This document shows positions 39,993 to 50,448 of a stretch of 64,000 nucleotides of DNA, piece by piece. A model generated the notes under the pieces. That model saw nothing but the letters and a program-made list of their open reading frames with translations, was not told the DNA's origin and searched no databases. The stretch spans positions 64,985,615 through 65,049,614 of the forward strand of contig NC_012873.2 in the NCBI RefSeq assembly GCF_000003195.3, in the 5' to 3' direction. Every line of letters begins with the position of its first letter. Within the stretch, counting starts at the first letter, position 1. The translations under genes were made by a program, and so were the position numbers. The DNA comes from Sorghum bicolor (taxonomy: Eukaryota; Streptophyta; Magnoliopsida; Poales; Poaceae).

Positions 39993-40961
39993 GAGTTTAG
40001 AATGTGTGATGGACCGTGGGCCTTTTAGCCTGATCTGTAGTTCTGCGACAAGATCCTTGTCACTGTGATTTATTATTGGCGCGCTTGTCCAACTTCCATT
40101 CTATTTGTTTGTAGCTTATTTTGGAATTGACACATTTGTTCTAGTGACTAATGTGCTGGATGCTTATAAAACTTAAAAGTTAACAACTCTGCTCCTCTTT
40201 TTTTATGCCTGAAGGCTGGAAGCCCTATATTATATTTCTAAAATAAATGAAATTGGCCCACAATAAAATTACATGTAAACCTATCTTTTTCTTCAAAAAC
40301 CTTTGTACTTTTTCCCTTGTGCTAGACATGGCCATATCACTAATACCCAAATATTCTCTCTTTTTTCTAGTCATACAAAATTTCTCCCCTTGGACAGTTG
40401 GCATTCTCATATGAATGGAGATGTCACAATGCTTGTAGTGTGAATGCAGATACTTTGATACTCAGTTACCAATTCTCTTTGACGCTCAATCTAATTTTTC
40501 ATGAAGGGAGCAAGAGACTGCATATGTAACTGTTGTATTAGATTGATGTAAAACTTGGTTGATTTGTACAATGTTTTTGTATAAGAAAAAGAATCAAAAG
40601 AGGGAAAGCAATGTATTAGCTGGTAGAACGAAGAGAAGTTTCAATGCTGATGCAAACACTGCAAGAGGACAAGAGAATATTAGTGGGTATGTTGATTCTG
40701 GATAAAATGGCTGCTTGAGGCCTTGTGCCTTGAACAGTTGAACTCTTGAGGATGCTGCCCCGCTGCAGAGTCAAGATTATTAGGCCATTCCCAGTCGAGC
40801 GTGCATTTGTCGTTTATGAGGGTCCTGCGTAATTAAGAGAATTTTGAATTTATGAATGAAACACCTCCCTCCAATACACAGTTCCATTTTATTTAAGGAT
40901 TTGTCATCTTATTTAATGGGGATGAAACCTTCATGAAACTTTTACTGGAGCAGCCTTTACA

Positions 40962-41060
40962 CCTTGTTCGTTTGGCCGATAAGCCATTGCGGAAAGTACT
41001 GATTTATTGTGAGAGAAAAATATTGTTGAATGACTGGCAGATTCACTTAGCTTAATTTAA
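40962..41060. repeat. MITE fragment shared with the copy 2 flank
   Basis: It starts CACCTTGTTCGTTTGGC and continues with 'gatttattgtgagagaaaaatattg' and 'aatgactggcag'. The same sequence, diverged, occurs at 46903-46995 after NAA40 copy 2, which suggests it was duplicated together with the gene. Confidence 0.65.
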
Positions 41061-41525
41061 TTGATGGAATCTCAAAATAGAATTGCAGTCGTTTGTCCTT
41101 TTTTTTTGGGTTCGTGGTTTGCATCAATACTCTCTACATATGCTCTCTAGTGCTAACTAGGAGCAATTTTTCTATTTGGGTATGAAACGTCAACTGTTCA
41201 CTCTGGGTACATGGAATCCCCTGTCGACTTCCTGTCTGAGATATTTGTTTGTCAGGTTCGACAATCCACTGATTCTTGTTTAGTACTTCAATCATTCCAT
41301 AGTAGATACTTGTATTTTGTTATTTCCTTCTGTGAGCAATTTGCAATTTGTCAACTGTAGAACATGAAATCTAGTGAGTCCTTTGTTTCATTCTTTCTAT
41401 CTTGAAACTTTGTACCAGGACTGCCCTTCTTGTTTTAAATAAGCACTGTAGGGGGCTCCCTCCTCCAGTTTACATCAAAAAAATATCTAGTGAGTCCGTG
41501 ATTTCTGACAAATGTTTATACTTGT

Positions 41526-41612
41526 ATAACAGTACACGTGGGCGATGACTCACATAGTGACATGAGTTATATAACAGTACACGTGGACGATGACTCACAT
41601 AGTGACACGAGA
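41526..41612. repeat. 45-bp tandem duplication
   Basis: Two nearly identical units spaced 45 bases apart, each containing 'taacagtacacgtgg' and 'cgatgactcacatagtgac'. The CACGTG inside is a G-box core. No gene is adjacent on this strand. Confidence 0.8.
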
Positions 41613-41863
41613 GGGAAAACTAGTGAAACAGCTCCCTATACTGTCCATCTCGAACCAAAAGAGATGGAACTCATTACAACTGACAGCAAAACTAACAGTT
41701 ACACGGATACAAGTGAGCCTTGTATGGCTGGCAGATTCGGCTTATAAATTCAAGTGAACAAGGTGTTAAATAACTGGCAAATTCGGCTGAGTAGGGCAAT
41801 TGCTGGAGTGCTGGTAGTAGTATGGACATGCTGTGGATTGTCTGATGCTGGCGCTATGTGAGG

Positions 41864-42088
41864 TCAGGCCCGTGGCATGAACAGCGACAGGCAACTGACG
41901 AGCCACGCCAGAAACAACCGAGGCAGTGGCACTGGCCTGAAAAGCATCAGCTGGAGCGCGGGGATGCGCAGCGGCTGCCCACGGCCAGCGCTGGTTTCGG
42001 GGGCGAGCGCCGGCTCTTGCTCTTGCTCTTGCTCCTGCTGTGTCGCGGGGATGTCCTTGGTGACACTGCTAGCATCCTTCCAAGCCAT
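41864..42088 (-). CDS. Small protein gene, paralogue of the one at 47544
   Basis: An open frame of 74 codons on the minus strand, convergent with NAA40 copy 1. I do not recognise the family. It is clearly related to the 89-residue frame at 47544-47813. Shared features are an MA..DA..K-type start, an acidic/Gln middle (here a QEQEQEQE run), LRI/LRV ... LQLML / LHLML, and a hydrophobic C-terminus (PLPRLFLAWLVSCLSLF). Compared with the relative it lacks the first hydrophobic segment (AGATAIIVEAA) and keeps only the C-terminal one. A TATA motif lies about 120 bases upstream of the ATG. It may be a decaying copy or a real short single-pass protein. Confidence 0.5.
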   Translation of the reverse strand: MAWKDASSVTKDIPATQQEQEQEQEPALAPETSAGRGQPLRIPALQLMLFRPVPLPRLFLAWLVSCLSLFMPRA

Positions 42089-42205
42089 CGCAGTCGTCGC
42101 AGCCGTGAGGACAGATTGCGGCAGCACCAAGCCACCAACACTAACTCAATTCTGGCCAGAGCAAACGGACGCTTTGTGCCGGCAACACTCAACTCGACCA
42201 TGGAT

Positions 42206-42216
42206 GTTTATAGAGC
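42206..42216 (-). promoter_or_regulatory. TATA box of the small gene, copy 1
   Basis: CTCTATAAACA on the minus strand, about 120-130 bases above the ATG at 42088. The second copy of the gene has a TATA box in the same sequence context (GCTCTATATAA), which supports both as real promoters. Confidence 0.6.
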
Positions 42217-42391
42217 TCGGTGTTCACATTAGACAGTAACCCGTTCGGTTTCCTATCTGGTGAGCGTATTCGGCTTGGATCATTGGATGAACCCACCTTC
42301 GTCACTGTCTGAACCCATCCCGTCCCGCTACAAGTTGCAGCCTACAACAACCTTCAAATCAAACACACCTCTGTCGCCTGCCTTCCTATCT

Positions 42392-42625
42392 TGAAGACAA
42401 CAGGGAGGCGCTCATGGCAACGGCGGAGAACAAGAGGCCTAGGCTCAGCAGTAGAGCAGAGAAGAAGCCAAGTAGGAAGGAGGTCCCTGCTCTTCTCTCT
42501 CTCTTCTCGATTGGGTGGCCAATCATCTTTCAGTGTTGTTTTCTCTGCTTGGTGTCTGAATACGCTTTTAAACAAAACTAATGGAGGTTCATAGGTATAT
42601 TGGGGCTAACACAGATAATTCTGTA
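42392..42625 (+). pseudogene. Truncated third NAA40 copy (exon 1 and parts of intron 1)
   Basis: The leader 'ctgaagacaacagggaggcg' and exon 1 (ATG at 42414, MATAENKRPRLSSRAEKKPS) match NAA40 copy 1 closely, including AEKK where copy 2 has VEKR. After the exon 1 donor there is about 30 bases of intron start. The sequence then jumps to the last part of intron 1 ('gtgttgttttct.tgcttggtgtctgaat', 'attggggct..cacagataattct') and stops just before where exon 2 should begin. Ty3/gypsy sequence follows. It has no exons 2-8 and cannot make the enzyme. Confidence 0.88.
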
Positions 42626-42639
42626 TTTCGATTATGAAT

Positions 42640-43990
42640 GGTAAGGTAAAATTTGGCATAGCCAGAACTAGAGCACATATAAGTGCCTTCTTTAGAGCTT
42701 GAAAGGAAGCCTCTGTGGCTGATGTCTAACAAAAAAATGGTGCCCTTCTTGAGGAGATTTGTCAATGGTTTGCTGATCATCCCAAATTGCGGCGCAAACC
42801 TTTAATAGTACCCTACCATCCCAACAAAACTCCTAAGATCCTTTACATTCTCTGGTTGAGGCCATTCCTCTTGATTTTGGAGGGATCAGTGGCAACTCCT
42901 TGTTCGCTGACAATGTGACCTAGATAACTCAACTGTCTTTTGGCAAAAGAACATTTGGTAACCTTGACATGAAAGCCATGTTGCTGCAAAAGAGTGAGTG
43001 CAGCTTTGATATGCTCCAAATGTTCACTCCAAGTCCTACTGTAGATGAGAATATCATCTATGAAAACCACTACACATTTTCTCAACAGTGGGTATAGTAT
43101 TGTGTTCATAATTGTTTGGAAAGTTGCAGGTCCTCTTGTAACTCCTTATGGCATTACCATGTACTCATAGTGGCCACTATGTGTTTGAAAAGATGTTTTG
43201 AACTCCTCGCCAGCTGCCACATTCTTATTTGATGAAAGCCAGAACACAAGTCAAGATATGTGAACCATGTAGATCCTTGCAGTTTCTCTAGTAACTCCTC
43301 AATGATCGCCAGTGGGTACTTATTCTTAATCATCATAGCATTCAAACATCTATAATCAACACATAACCTCCCGTCCCTGGTCTTCTTCCTGACTAGTAGG
43401 ACAGGTGGAGTATGGGCTGGTATTTTCTTGGATCCACCCTTTTCCCTACATTTCTTTGATCTGAGTCTCTATCTCTGTCTTCTGGACAGGATTGTACCTA
43501 TGAGGTCTAAGGGCCTGTTTGGTACAGCTCACAACAATTTCATGAGTTGTTGTGAGCTGGTTTTTTTACCAAACACTTATTTGCAAAACAGCTTCATGGG
43601 TGAAGCTGTTTTTCCCCTCCTCTCACGAAGACATAAGCTGGGATGAAGCTGAAAAAAGTAGCTTATTGCAGCTTTCTCTCTCATTTCTCTCTCAACTATG
43701 AATGAAGTAGTTGGTGAAGCTATTTTACCAAAACTTTTTTCAAAACAGCTCAGCTTCATCTAGAAAGTCAATCATGAAGTTATTTTCTAAAAAAAATAGC
43801 TTTACTAGTGAAGTTGAGCTGTGCCAAACAAGCTCTAAGACAAAAAGGTTGAGCACCTTCCAGTAAGGGTATCTTGTGATCTCCCAACTCCGCAGGAGGC
43901 AGATCTGTTGGTGGATCAAAAACTGATGCAAACTATTGGAAAAGTTGTTATAGATCTTCTGGAAGATTTTCTCCATTGTCATCTCGTAGA
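42640..43990 (-). mobile_element. Ty3/gypsy retrotransposon pol fragment (reverse transcriptase)
   Basis: On the minus strand, conserved reverse-transcriptase blocks occur in order: NPVQKTEIETQIKEM, SPVLLVRKKTRDG, CVDYRCLNAM, YLDLCSGFHQIRM, the catalytic VFIDDILIYS, SYLGHIVSEQGVATDP and KDLRSFVGMVGYY. The frame is broken several times (shifts near 43100-43200, a stop after VGYY, an inserted MITE at 43511-43835). No LTRs, protease or integrase are visible. It is a dead internal piece that interrupts the third NAA40 copy. Confidence 0.92.
43511..43835. mobile_element. MITE nested in the Ty3/gypsy fragment
   Basis: A 325 bp element with ends GGGCCTGTTTGGTACAGCTC and GAGCTGTGCCAAACAAGCTC, flanked on both sides by TAA. 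The retrotransposon reading frame continues on either side of it, so it inserted after the retrotransposon. End sequence and TAA duplication fit the Tourist/PIF-Harbinger group. Confidence 0.88.
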
Positions 43991-44151
43991 GTCTGGAGGT
44001 GGTACAAAGCGTAACTAAACAACATAAAAAATTGAGTCATTTCTTGTCAAAAGCTTGAAGCTGTTCCTCCCCGTCAAACATCACGTTCTAGGCTCTAGCC
44101 CAAGAAAAGCTTGTGAAGCTTGCAAAAAAGGCCCATGAATAGGACAACAAG

Positions 44152-44168
44152 CATTTATTTTGGGCCTT
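44152..44168. repeat. Left arm of a 17-bp inverted repeat around NAA40 copy 2
   Basis: CATTTATTTTGGGCCTT here is the exact reverse complement of 48634-48650. The arm also contains a TGGGCC (site II-like) motif in the likely promoter of NAA40 copy 2, 126 bases above its ATG. Confidence 0.5.
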
Positions 44169-44293
44169 AGAGCCCAGCAGTTCCGATGCGAATGCGACCG
44201 TCCCTTCCGTCCCGAGCCCCGTTCCCCATTGCGGCGGCTCTGCCTGGCCAAGACGGAGAGAGTCACAGCGCGAGGTGGCGAGAAGCGAAGGCA

Positions 44294-46465
44294 ATGGCAA
44301 CGGCGCAGAACAAGAGACCGCGGATCAGCAGCGGCGTGGAGAAGAGGCCGAGTAGGAAGGAGGTCCGTCTCTTTTATCTCTTCCCTTGCATCCTATTCTC
44401 GAATCTCGACTGGGTTGGCAGCACTCCGATTCCGCTCCCTTTCCCTGCGACCCTGCCCTGGCGCCCTGCCTAGTCGAATTCCTGGCCAGTGCATGCTTCA
44501 ACCCATTGGCCGTTGTTGTAGGATTGCGCTTGCTATCTGGATGGTTCGCAGCTTCATTTGTTCCAAAGGGCGTCTCAAATAGCCTGGTCGTCGTAGGGTT
44601 ACGGAGGTGGTGCCAAGCTGGGAGTTGCTGAAAGTTCATGTATTCTCACGCAGGATGTAATGTAACTGCAGCATAAGATCGGATAGTGAATAATCTGAAA
44701 TAGCTGGTAGAGTCAACGCTTGTGTTGTGTGTGGCAACATTATCTTTCGTCACTTTCAGGGTTCCTTTTCTCTTGTACATACAGTGTACTGACACAGCAA
44801 TGAATAGTTGGTGAGGCATGGTCCCTGATTCATTCTATTGGATAGATATTGGGGAGAAAGAAGGCGGTCGAGGAATGTATAAAGAGAGCTGTAGCTGTGA
44901 AGGATCATCTAGAGCAGTTTCCAGCATTTCATAAGTATCAGAAAAATGGTAGCATACACTTATCCACTTCTTCTTTGAAAAAAGTTTACTGTAGAACTAG
45001 TAGTAATGTACTGATGTCACATGTTTACGGAATTTATCTTCAGAAATCCAGGAAAACATAATTGGGTGCCAAATTAGTCCTTTTCAGCTGCAATTAAGCA
45101 TACTGCTTGTTGATTTTCTGTGTGCTTGTTCTGAGATGAATGTATCACAGCAAAGCTCATTTTTCCTGATATCTAGGTCTTTCAGTCTACTTGGAGTCCG
45201 GACGTGGGGATCAGCTTACATTACCAATGAGGAAGTACATCCAAAATCTTCTAAAGGTTGCATCCATTTGTTTTCACTTTACTCTGTTCTTTGCATGCCA
45301 CATAGCCATTTAGCTGTTGCATGTCACCACTCTGACTGTAATGCTAGTAAGCAAATATAGGTTAACATGGAGAAACCATATGGACCAGAGTGGCCTTCAG
45401 AAGAGAAAATTAAGCGCCGGGAAATGGTAGCCCCAGAAGCACGATATATCTTGGCTAAGCAATATTCAAATGGGTTTATTCCTGAAAATCCCATGAAGCA
45501 AGATGCAGAGGCGGAACATATGCATGCAGCATGTACTGAAAGCTGCTTGCTTGGTTTTGTACACTATAGATTTGTTGTGGAAGAGGAGCTGCCTGTTGTT
45601 TATGTGTATGAGCTGCAAATGGAGCCTTCTGCCCAGGGCAAGGGGCTGGGAAATTTTATGATGCGGTTGGTTGAACAGGTAGCATGCAAGGTAATATGAT
45701 CCATTCATGATCCTGTATACTTATTATTACAATCTCCTGAATATTATGTCATGGCGTCACTGTTACTACACTATTTTCTTTTCCACTGGCATGTGTTAGT
45801 TCAGTCACTATCTTGACATGCGACCATAAATGATAATCCAGAATGACGCATTGTGATTGTATATGCATGCAGAACCAAATGGGAGCTGTGATGCTAACAG
45901 TTCAGAAAGCTAACACACTAGCTATGGATTTCTATACTAAGTTGAGGTACACTAACTAGATGCTTACCTTCTGGTTACTTAATCTTATGACTACTGCTTT
46001 GCTTTGAGCTAATTATTTTTCTCTTGTAGATACGTAATATCCAGTACCTCACCATCCCGAGTGGATCCTCAGGTATCATTTGACCGGTATAAGTAATTTG
46101 CATACTCTTGTCATGATTTACATTGATCTCTTCATTTTTCACAGATAGGACTTGAAAAAAGCTATGAGATTTTGTGCAAGACATTTGATTCTGAAGCTAA
46201 GTCCAAACTAGAGGTTTGTGGCTGTATACTTATTTGTGTGGCATAAGTTTGTAGCTACTACTGCATAAGATTGGCAAATCTCATAGAAAATTATGTCACT
46301 ACTATAATTGCTGGTATTTTTGGCATTGCTTATACTACTACTATTTGCAACATGCTCTATTATATGAAATTCATGAATAAATAAAGTGGGAGTTTCAGTT
46401 ATCTCTAGCACAAGTGCGCTGCTGATGCTCTTCTTTCTAAATATATGCAGGATGGCGCCTATTAA
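44294..46465 (+). CDS. NAA40: N-alpha-acetyltransferase 40 (NatD), copy 2
   Basis: Tandem paralogue of the gene at 37804, with exactly the same exon lengths. Exons: 44294-44362, 44846-44948, 45177-45256, 45361-45690, 45873-45946, 46030-46072, 46145-46213 and 46451-46465 (260 aa). The N-terminus is MATAQNKRPRISSGVEKRPS. The GNAT core from HMHAACTESCLLGFVHYRF to QGKGLG is almost identical to copy 1. Of the 110 residues in exon 4, about 20 differ, mostly in the part before the core. It ends KLEDGAY. No frameshift or lost splice site is seen, so both copies can encode full enzymes. The upstream sequence is unlike that of copy 1; it has GGCCCA-type elements near 44130-44167 and no transposon at the start codon. 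Confidence 0.93.
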
Positions 46466-47543
46466 GACTTGAGAGTTTAGAATGCACCAACCACTTACGC
46501 GACCACTTACACAACCACTGAGCATTATGTCCAGTTACGCCACAAGATTCCGCAACATCTTTCATGCAGACAATTGTTACTGTGATTTATTATTATAGTA
46601 GCATGGTGTGCTTGGCCTAAATTCACAATCCTGTTTTCCAGTAGCTTCTTATGCAAATGGACACACCCTTCTGCTAATGGGTACTGCCCAGCTGGATTTT
46701 TAGTAACTTTGCTCGAGTTGCTTTCTCAAAATAAAAAGTAAAAAAAAAACTAAGATAAAGGAACAAAATGTTCCCACAACTAGATACTAGTGAAATTACA
46801 TATTCGACACATGAGTGACGTGGCGTTGCGATTTTGACTTTTGAGGTTTGACAGTTCAACCCTGCTGTCATTATGATCGATGATAGTCTTTGAGTCCACA
46901 TAGACCTGTTCGTTTAGCTGAAACTATTATTTACTAATTTATTTTGAGAGAAAAATACTGCTGAATGATTGATAGATTTGGCAAATAAACTTAAGTATAA
47001 TGCCGACCAAGTAGCAGTGTAGCACGTATTTTTGTGATGCTGGGCCTCTTGTAATAATCAAATGATTGGGTGTTGTTTGGAAATCAGGCCACCAGAACAG
47101 TCTTGTGATGTTTCCATTTACTAAAAAGTCAGGCGGCTGCCATTCGCTTTTTCAATTAGAGTATAATAATATCAAACTCATAGCAGAGTAGACAGTTCTC
47201 AACATCGACACAGAAGACAGAACTGTTCAAAAAGAAAAGTAATTATACAATAACTGACGTCAAATGATCTCCATGATCCAAAAGGGAAGAAAACAAGTGA
47301 GCACTTCATTTTTTTTTCCTGGTCCACACCAATATCCAAAAGGGACTCTAGTACGTACACTAGTAGGACTAGAAGTCGTCGCTTATTTTATTTTTCCAAA
47401 ACAAACAAAATGGGGGGCCGCTGGCTAATCTAAACGCAGACGCAGCAGTGCCATGACACATCGAGGAATGAGGCAAATGGACGGCCCCGGAGAAGACCGG
47501 CGCTTCGGTCTCAGGGGACCAGGGGATCATCTGCAGCTGCAGG
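46466..47543. other. 3' flank of NAA40 copy 2
   Basis: No gene is recognised. At 46903-46995 lies the counterpart of the 40962 repeat fragment (CCTGTTCGTTTAGCTGAAAC, 'gagagaaaaatactgctgaatgat'). The rest is AT-rich without further features. Confidence 0.55.
46903..46995. repeat. MITE fragment shared with the copy 1 flank
   Basis: Diverged match to 40962-41060, including 'gagagaaaaata.tg.tgaatga'. It sits about 440 bases after the NAA40 copy 2 stop codon, versus about 970 bases after that of copy 1. Confidence 0.6.
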
Positions 47544-47813
47544 CTACAGCGCGAACAATGACAGGCACCCGACGAGCCACGCCAGGAACGCGAAAAACAG
47601 GCGAGGCAACGGCGCCCGCGCCGGCGCCGGCGCGGCGGCTTCTACGATTATGGCCGTTGCCCCCGCGAGCATCAGATGGAGCGCGGCGGATACGCGCAGC
47701 AGCTGCTGCCAACGGCCGCCGGCGTCTCGGACCAAGGCGCGATTTTGCTCTGGCTCCGGACCGCCGGCGTCCACAGCCTCTTTGTTGGCATTGCCAGCGT
47801 CATCTCGAGCCAT
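47544..47813 (-). CDS. Small predicted membrane protein, unknown function
   Basis: An 89-codon frame on the minus strand, convergent with NAA40 copy 2. I do not recognise it. The start is polar (MARDDAGNANKEAVDAGG), followed by a charged stretch and two hydrophobic segments: roughly residues 40-60 (VSAALHLMLAGATAIIVEAA) and 72-89 (LFFAFLAWLVGCLSLFAL). A Pro/Ala/Arg linker separates them. This could be a two-pass hairpin in a membrane with both ends on one side. The ATG at 47813 is preferred over one at 47999 because a TATA box lies between them. The related frame at 41864-42088 has the same position relative to NAA40 copy 1, so the pair was duplicated as a unit. Confidence 0.6.
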   Translation of the reverse strand: MARDDAGNANKEAVDAGGPEPEQNRALVRDAGGRWQQLLRVSAALHLMLAGATAIIVEAAAPAPARAPLPRLFFAFLAWLVGCLSLFAL

Positions 47814-47968
47814 CGGATGTGCCACGGAAGGTGAGCGCGATTTGGGACGAGGCAGACTCGGCGAAGGGTGAACAAGCAAAGGGAGCCTGTGTAACTTGAT
47901 GTGACTTTGTGAGCCAACCTGATTGATGGGTGATCTTCTTTTTGATCGGGCCTGATGGGTGATCTTGA

Positions 47969-47978
47969 TTATATAGAG
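47969..47978 (-). promoter_or_regulatory. TATA box of the small membrane-protein gene, copy 2
   Basis: CTCTATATAA on the minus strand, about 160 bases above the ATG at 47813. The flanking sequence (GCGCTCTATATAAT) resembles that of copy 1 (GAGCTCTATAAAC). Confidence 0.6.
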
Positions 47979-48620
47979 CGCGGTGGAACCGTGGAACATG
48001 CGATGCGTTTAATTGGGCAACTCATTTGTTGGTGAAAGCGATCGGGCTAGTTGTCCTCAAGTGACATACGTTGTGAGTGGCTTCGCGGAACGCCCCCAGG
48101 AAAGCGACCGCCGACCTCTATAGCATCGGTACAACACCGGCCGTGTCGAGCGCGACCTGACCAAAACAGAGATCCAGGGTAGTTGATGACGGCAAAAAGG
48201 ACGGTTCTTTTTTTAGATAAAGGGCAAAGAGGTTTGTAGTGCTCGCTCGGCATGGCTTTCGTCGAGAACTGTTGAGATTTGAGAACACAAGACCACCATG
48301 CCGTATTGCCACCGTCTTGGCCGTGCTACGCACGCTCGATGCGACGATGCTTTCATGGAAATTTCCTCAGCTCCATCCACAACTTCCTGCCTTCCTGGCA
48401 TGGTGCTACGGCTACGGGGCCGGCTGATTCTGATCCCGGTGGGCGATCGGAATCTATCGAATGTTGGTTGATTCACATAGCAGGAGAGGCGATGTGAATA
48501 CGTGATCGAAGCTGTGAAGGCAGCCCCGGCTCTGCGGCAGTGTCGCACCTTTTGCTAAGCGCACACGGTCCAAATAGTTCGATAAAAAGGCCCATACTTC
48601 TCTCAGTAGACAGGTAGTAG

Positions 48621-48727
48621 TCTTGTGTCTTAAAAGGCCCAAAATAAATGTACATTTCTATCTTGTGTCTTAAAAGGCCCATTTACTTTTTTTTTCTTTT
48701 TGCAAATAGATGTACATTTATTTTGGG
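48621..48727. repeat. Direct and inverted repeat cluster with GGCCCA motifs
   Basis: TCTTGTGTCTTAAAAGGCCC occurs at 48621-48640 and again at 48661-48680. Bases 48637-48655 (GCCCAAAATAAATGTACAT) are perfectly complementary to 48709-48727, giving a 19-bp stem with a 53-base loop. Confidence 0.85.
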
Positions 48728-50448
48728 CTCACTATAGCACGCATGTGCATCCCTCCTCAGCGCTCACACCCCATCCTGCTCGGCTAATGTGGTGCTTAAG
48801 CCGCCTTATGCCACCTCCAACGCTATATCCAAGCCAAATCTTCTTCAGGTGATGTCCTTACCACTTGCACCATTCAACCTTCGTCTCCCACCATCCTAGC
48901 GGGCGGCATTCTCATATCCCTACCCTACTACCGTCTTCCACCATCGTCATTCGTCCAACATCCTCCTCTCGATGATCCCTTCTAAGCCAGGAAGCCGTGG
49001 ACACCCCTAAACCCACAGAAAACTACAAACCCTAATCCTCGAAACCTAACGTCAGGCGAACTTTGTTATCTCTGGTAGTGGCAGCAAGTGAGCTTTGATT
49101 TTTTTTTCTATTTTTATCTGCATTTTTTGCTTTTTTTTCTGTGTGCATGCCGAGAGTAAAATCCATGTGGAAGTAAGCATTTTTGTACATTTTTGGTAAT
49201 GAATAATTAACGTTCCAGCTGGAATGCTTAGCAAATATCCATAATCAAAATAATACAAAGTTATAGGGTAAACAATACACTCAATGTTTGCCATCTAATT
49301 AAAGTTGCAATTAATCTCCATACAACCAAAATTGCATGTATGGTGTGAGCTGTGAGCATATATGTTTCTTTTCCTTATCAAAAGTAATATAATTTACTTT
49401 TATGTGGTCCAGTCATAACTTTAGTGTAGGGTCCTTTTTCATGCCACAAAAGGTGTCATTTTAGTTTCATCCTAGCCTTCCAAGGTCTAGCTATATTAAG
49501 TTTGTGTAAATAAGTATAACATTAATGATACAAAATAGGTATAATTTAAAAGTATGCTTCATGATGAATCTAAATAAAATTATTTAACTTCGGATGAAAC
49601 TGTAATAGCACTTTTTGCGAGATGAAGGTACGTAGAAGATATAGTATGTGAGTATGCCTTTTTTTTTCTCTCTCCTCATAAATTCCTCTATTTGTTTAGT
49701 TTGAATGTTACAATGTGGAGTGCATTACAGTGGGGGAAGGGGATGGGTCCGCTTCATGACAAGATAGCTACGTTCGCAGGTCAGCCGCAGATGGCGCCGT
49801 GGCGGCAAGGAGCCATCGCCCGTCGGAGATGAGAAAAGGCTGCACTCACTGTATGATAGAGTTGAAAATAATTAATTATATATTATTTATGGTATTTTAT
49901 TAATGTGGCAGTATATTTATTGAAGAAAGAAGTAAAAAAAATAAGACTCTAATTTTTATTTAGACTCTAAGTCCATACTATTTAAGGTAATAAATAACTT
50001 TATATCATTATACAAAGGTGTCACAACTCAGGAATTGAATGAAGAGCTTTGCATGGTGGGGAGCCATGGAAGATTGAGAGAAAAAGAGCGGACATGAGAT
50101 TCATGAAACGACATGCATGGTCCTCGACGTTAGATTTTTTATCCAAAGATCAGAAAACTTCACGTGTCGGAGTCAAAGTATTAAGGAAAGAGTAACACAT
50201 CGAAATATTTTTCTCTTTTTAGACATATAGTACTAAACAAATTTCCACGCTGATGATTGACACAACTAGCAACAAAAATTTGATTATTAGAAAAAAAAAC
50301 CAAAAGTGTCGACCAGTTTTCTAGGTGAAATCGGATCAAAATTAAAACCACAAGACAAGAAAACGCTACCCACGCAACTAAAACAGTGCACAACACATAA
50401 GTGCACAAACACAATGGCACGCCGTGGCTTCCCCGCATATCACGCTTA
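48728..50448. other. Intergenic, AT-rich
   Basis: No gene is recognised. A Pro/Ser-coded-looking stretch at 48750-49020 may be an old gene fragment, but it lacks an open frame of useful length. The remainder is AT-rich repeat-like sequence. Confidence 0.5.

Larger units (their letters stand above)
39993..41863. other. 3' flank of NAA40 copy 1
   Basis: No gene is recognised. It includes a repeat fragment at about 40962-41060 (GTTCGTTTGGC end with 'gatttattgtgagagaaaaatattg') and a short tandem duplication at 41526-41612. The fragment at 40962 has a counterpart at the same relative place after copy 2. Confidence 0.55.

Noticed and set aside
47453..47899. 148-codon plus-strand frame opposite the small membrane-protein gene
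   Set aside because: The minus-strand frame has a paralogue and a TATA box; the plus-strand product is a low-complexity Arg/Pro/Ala shadow.
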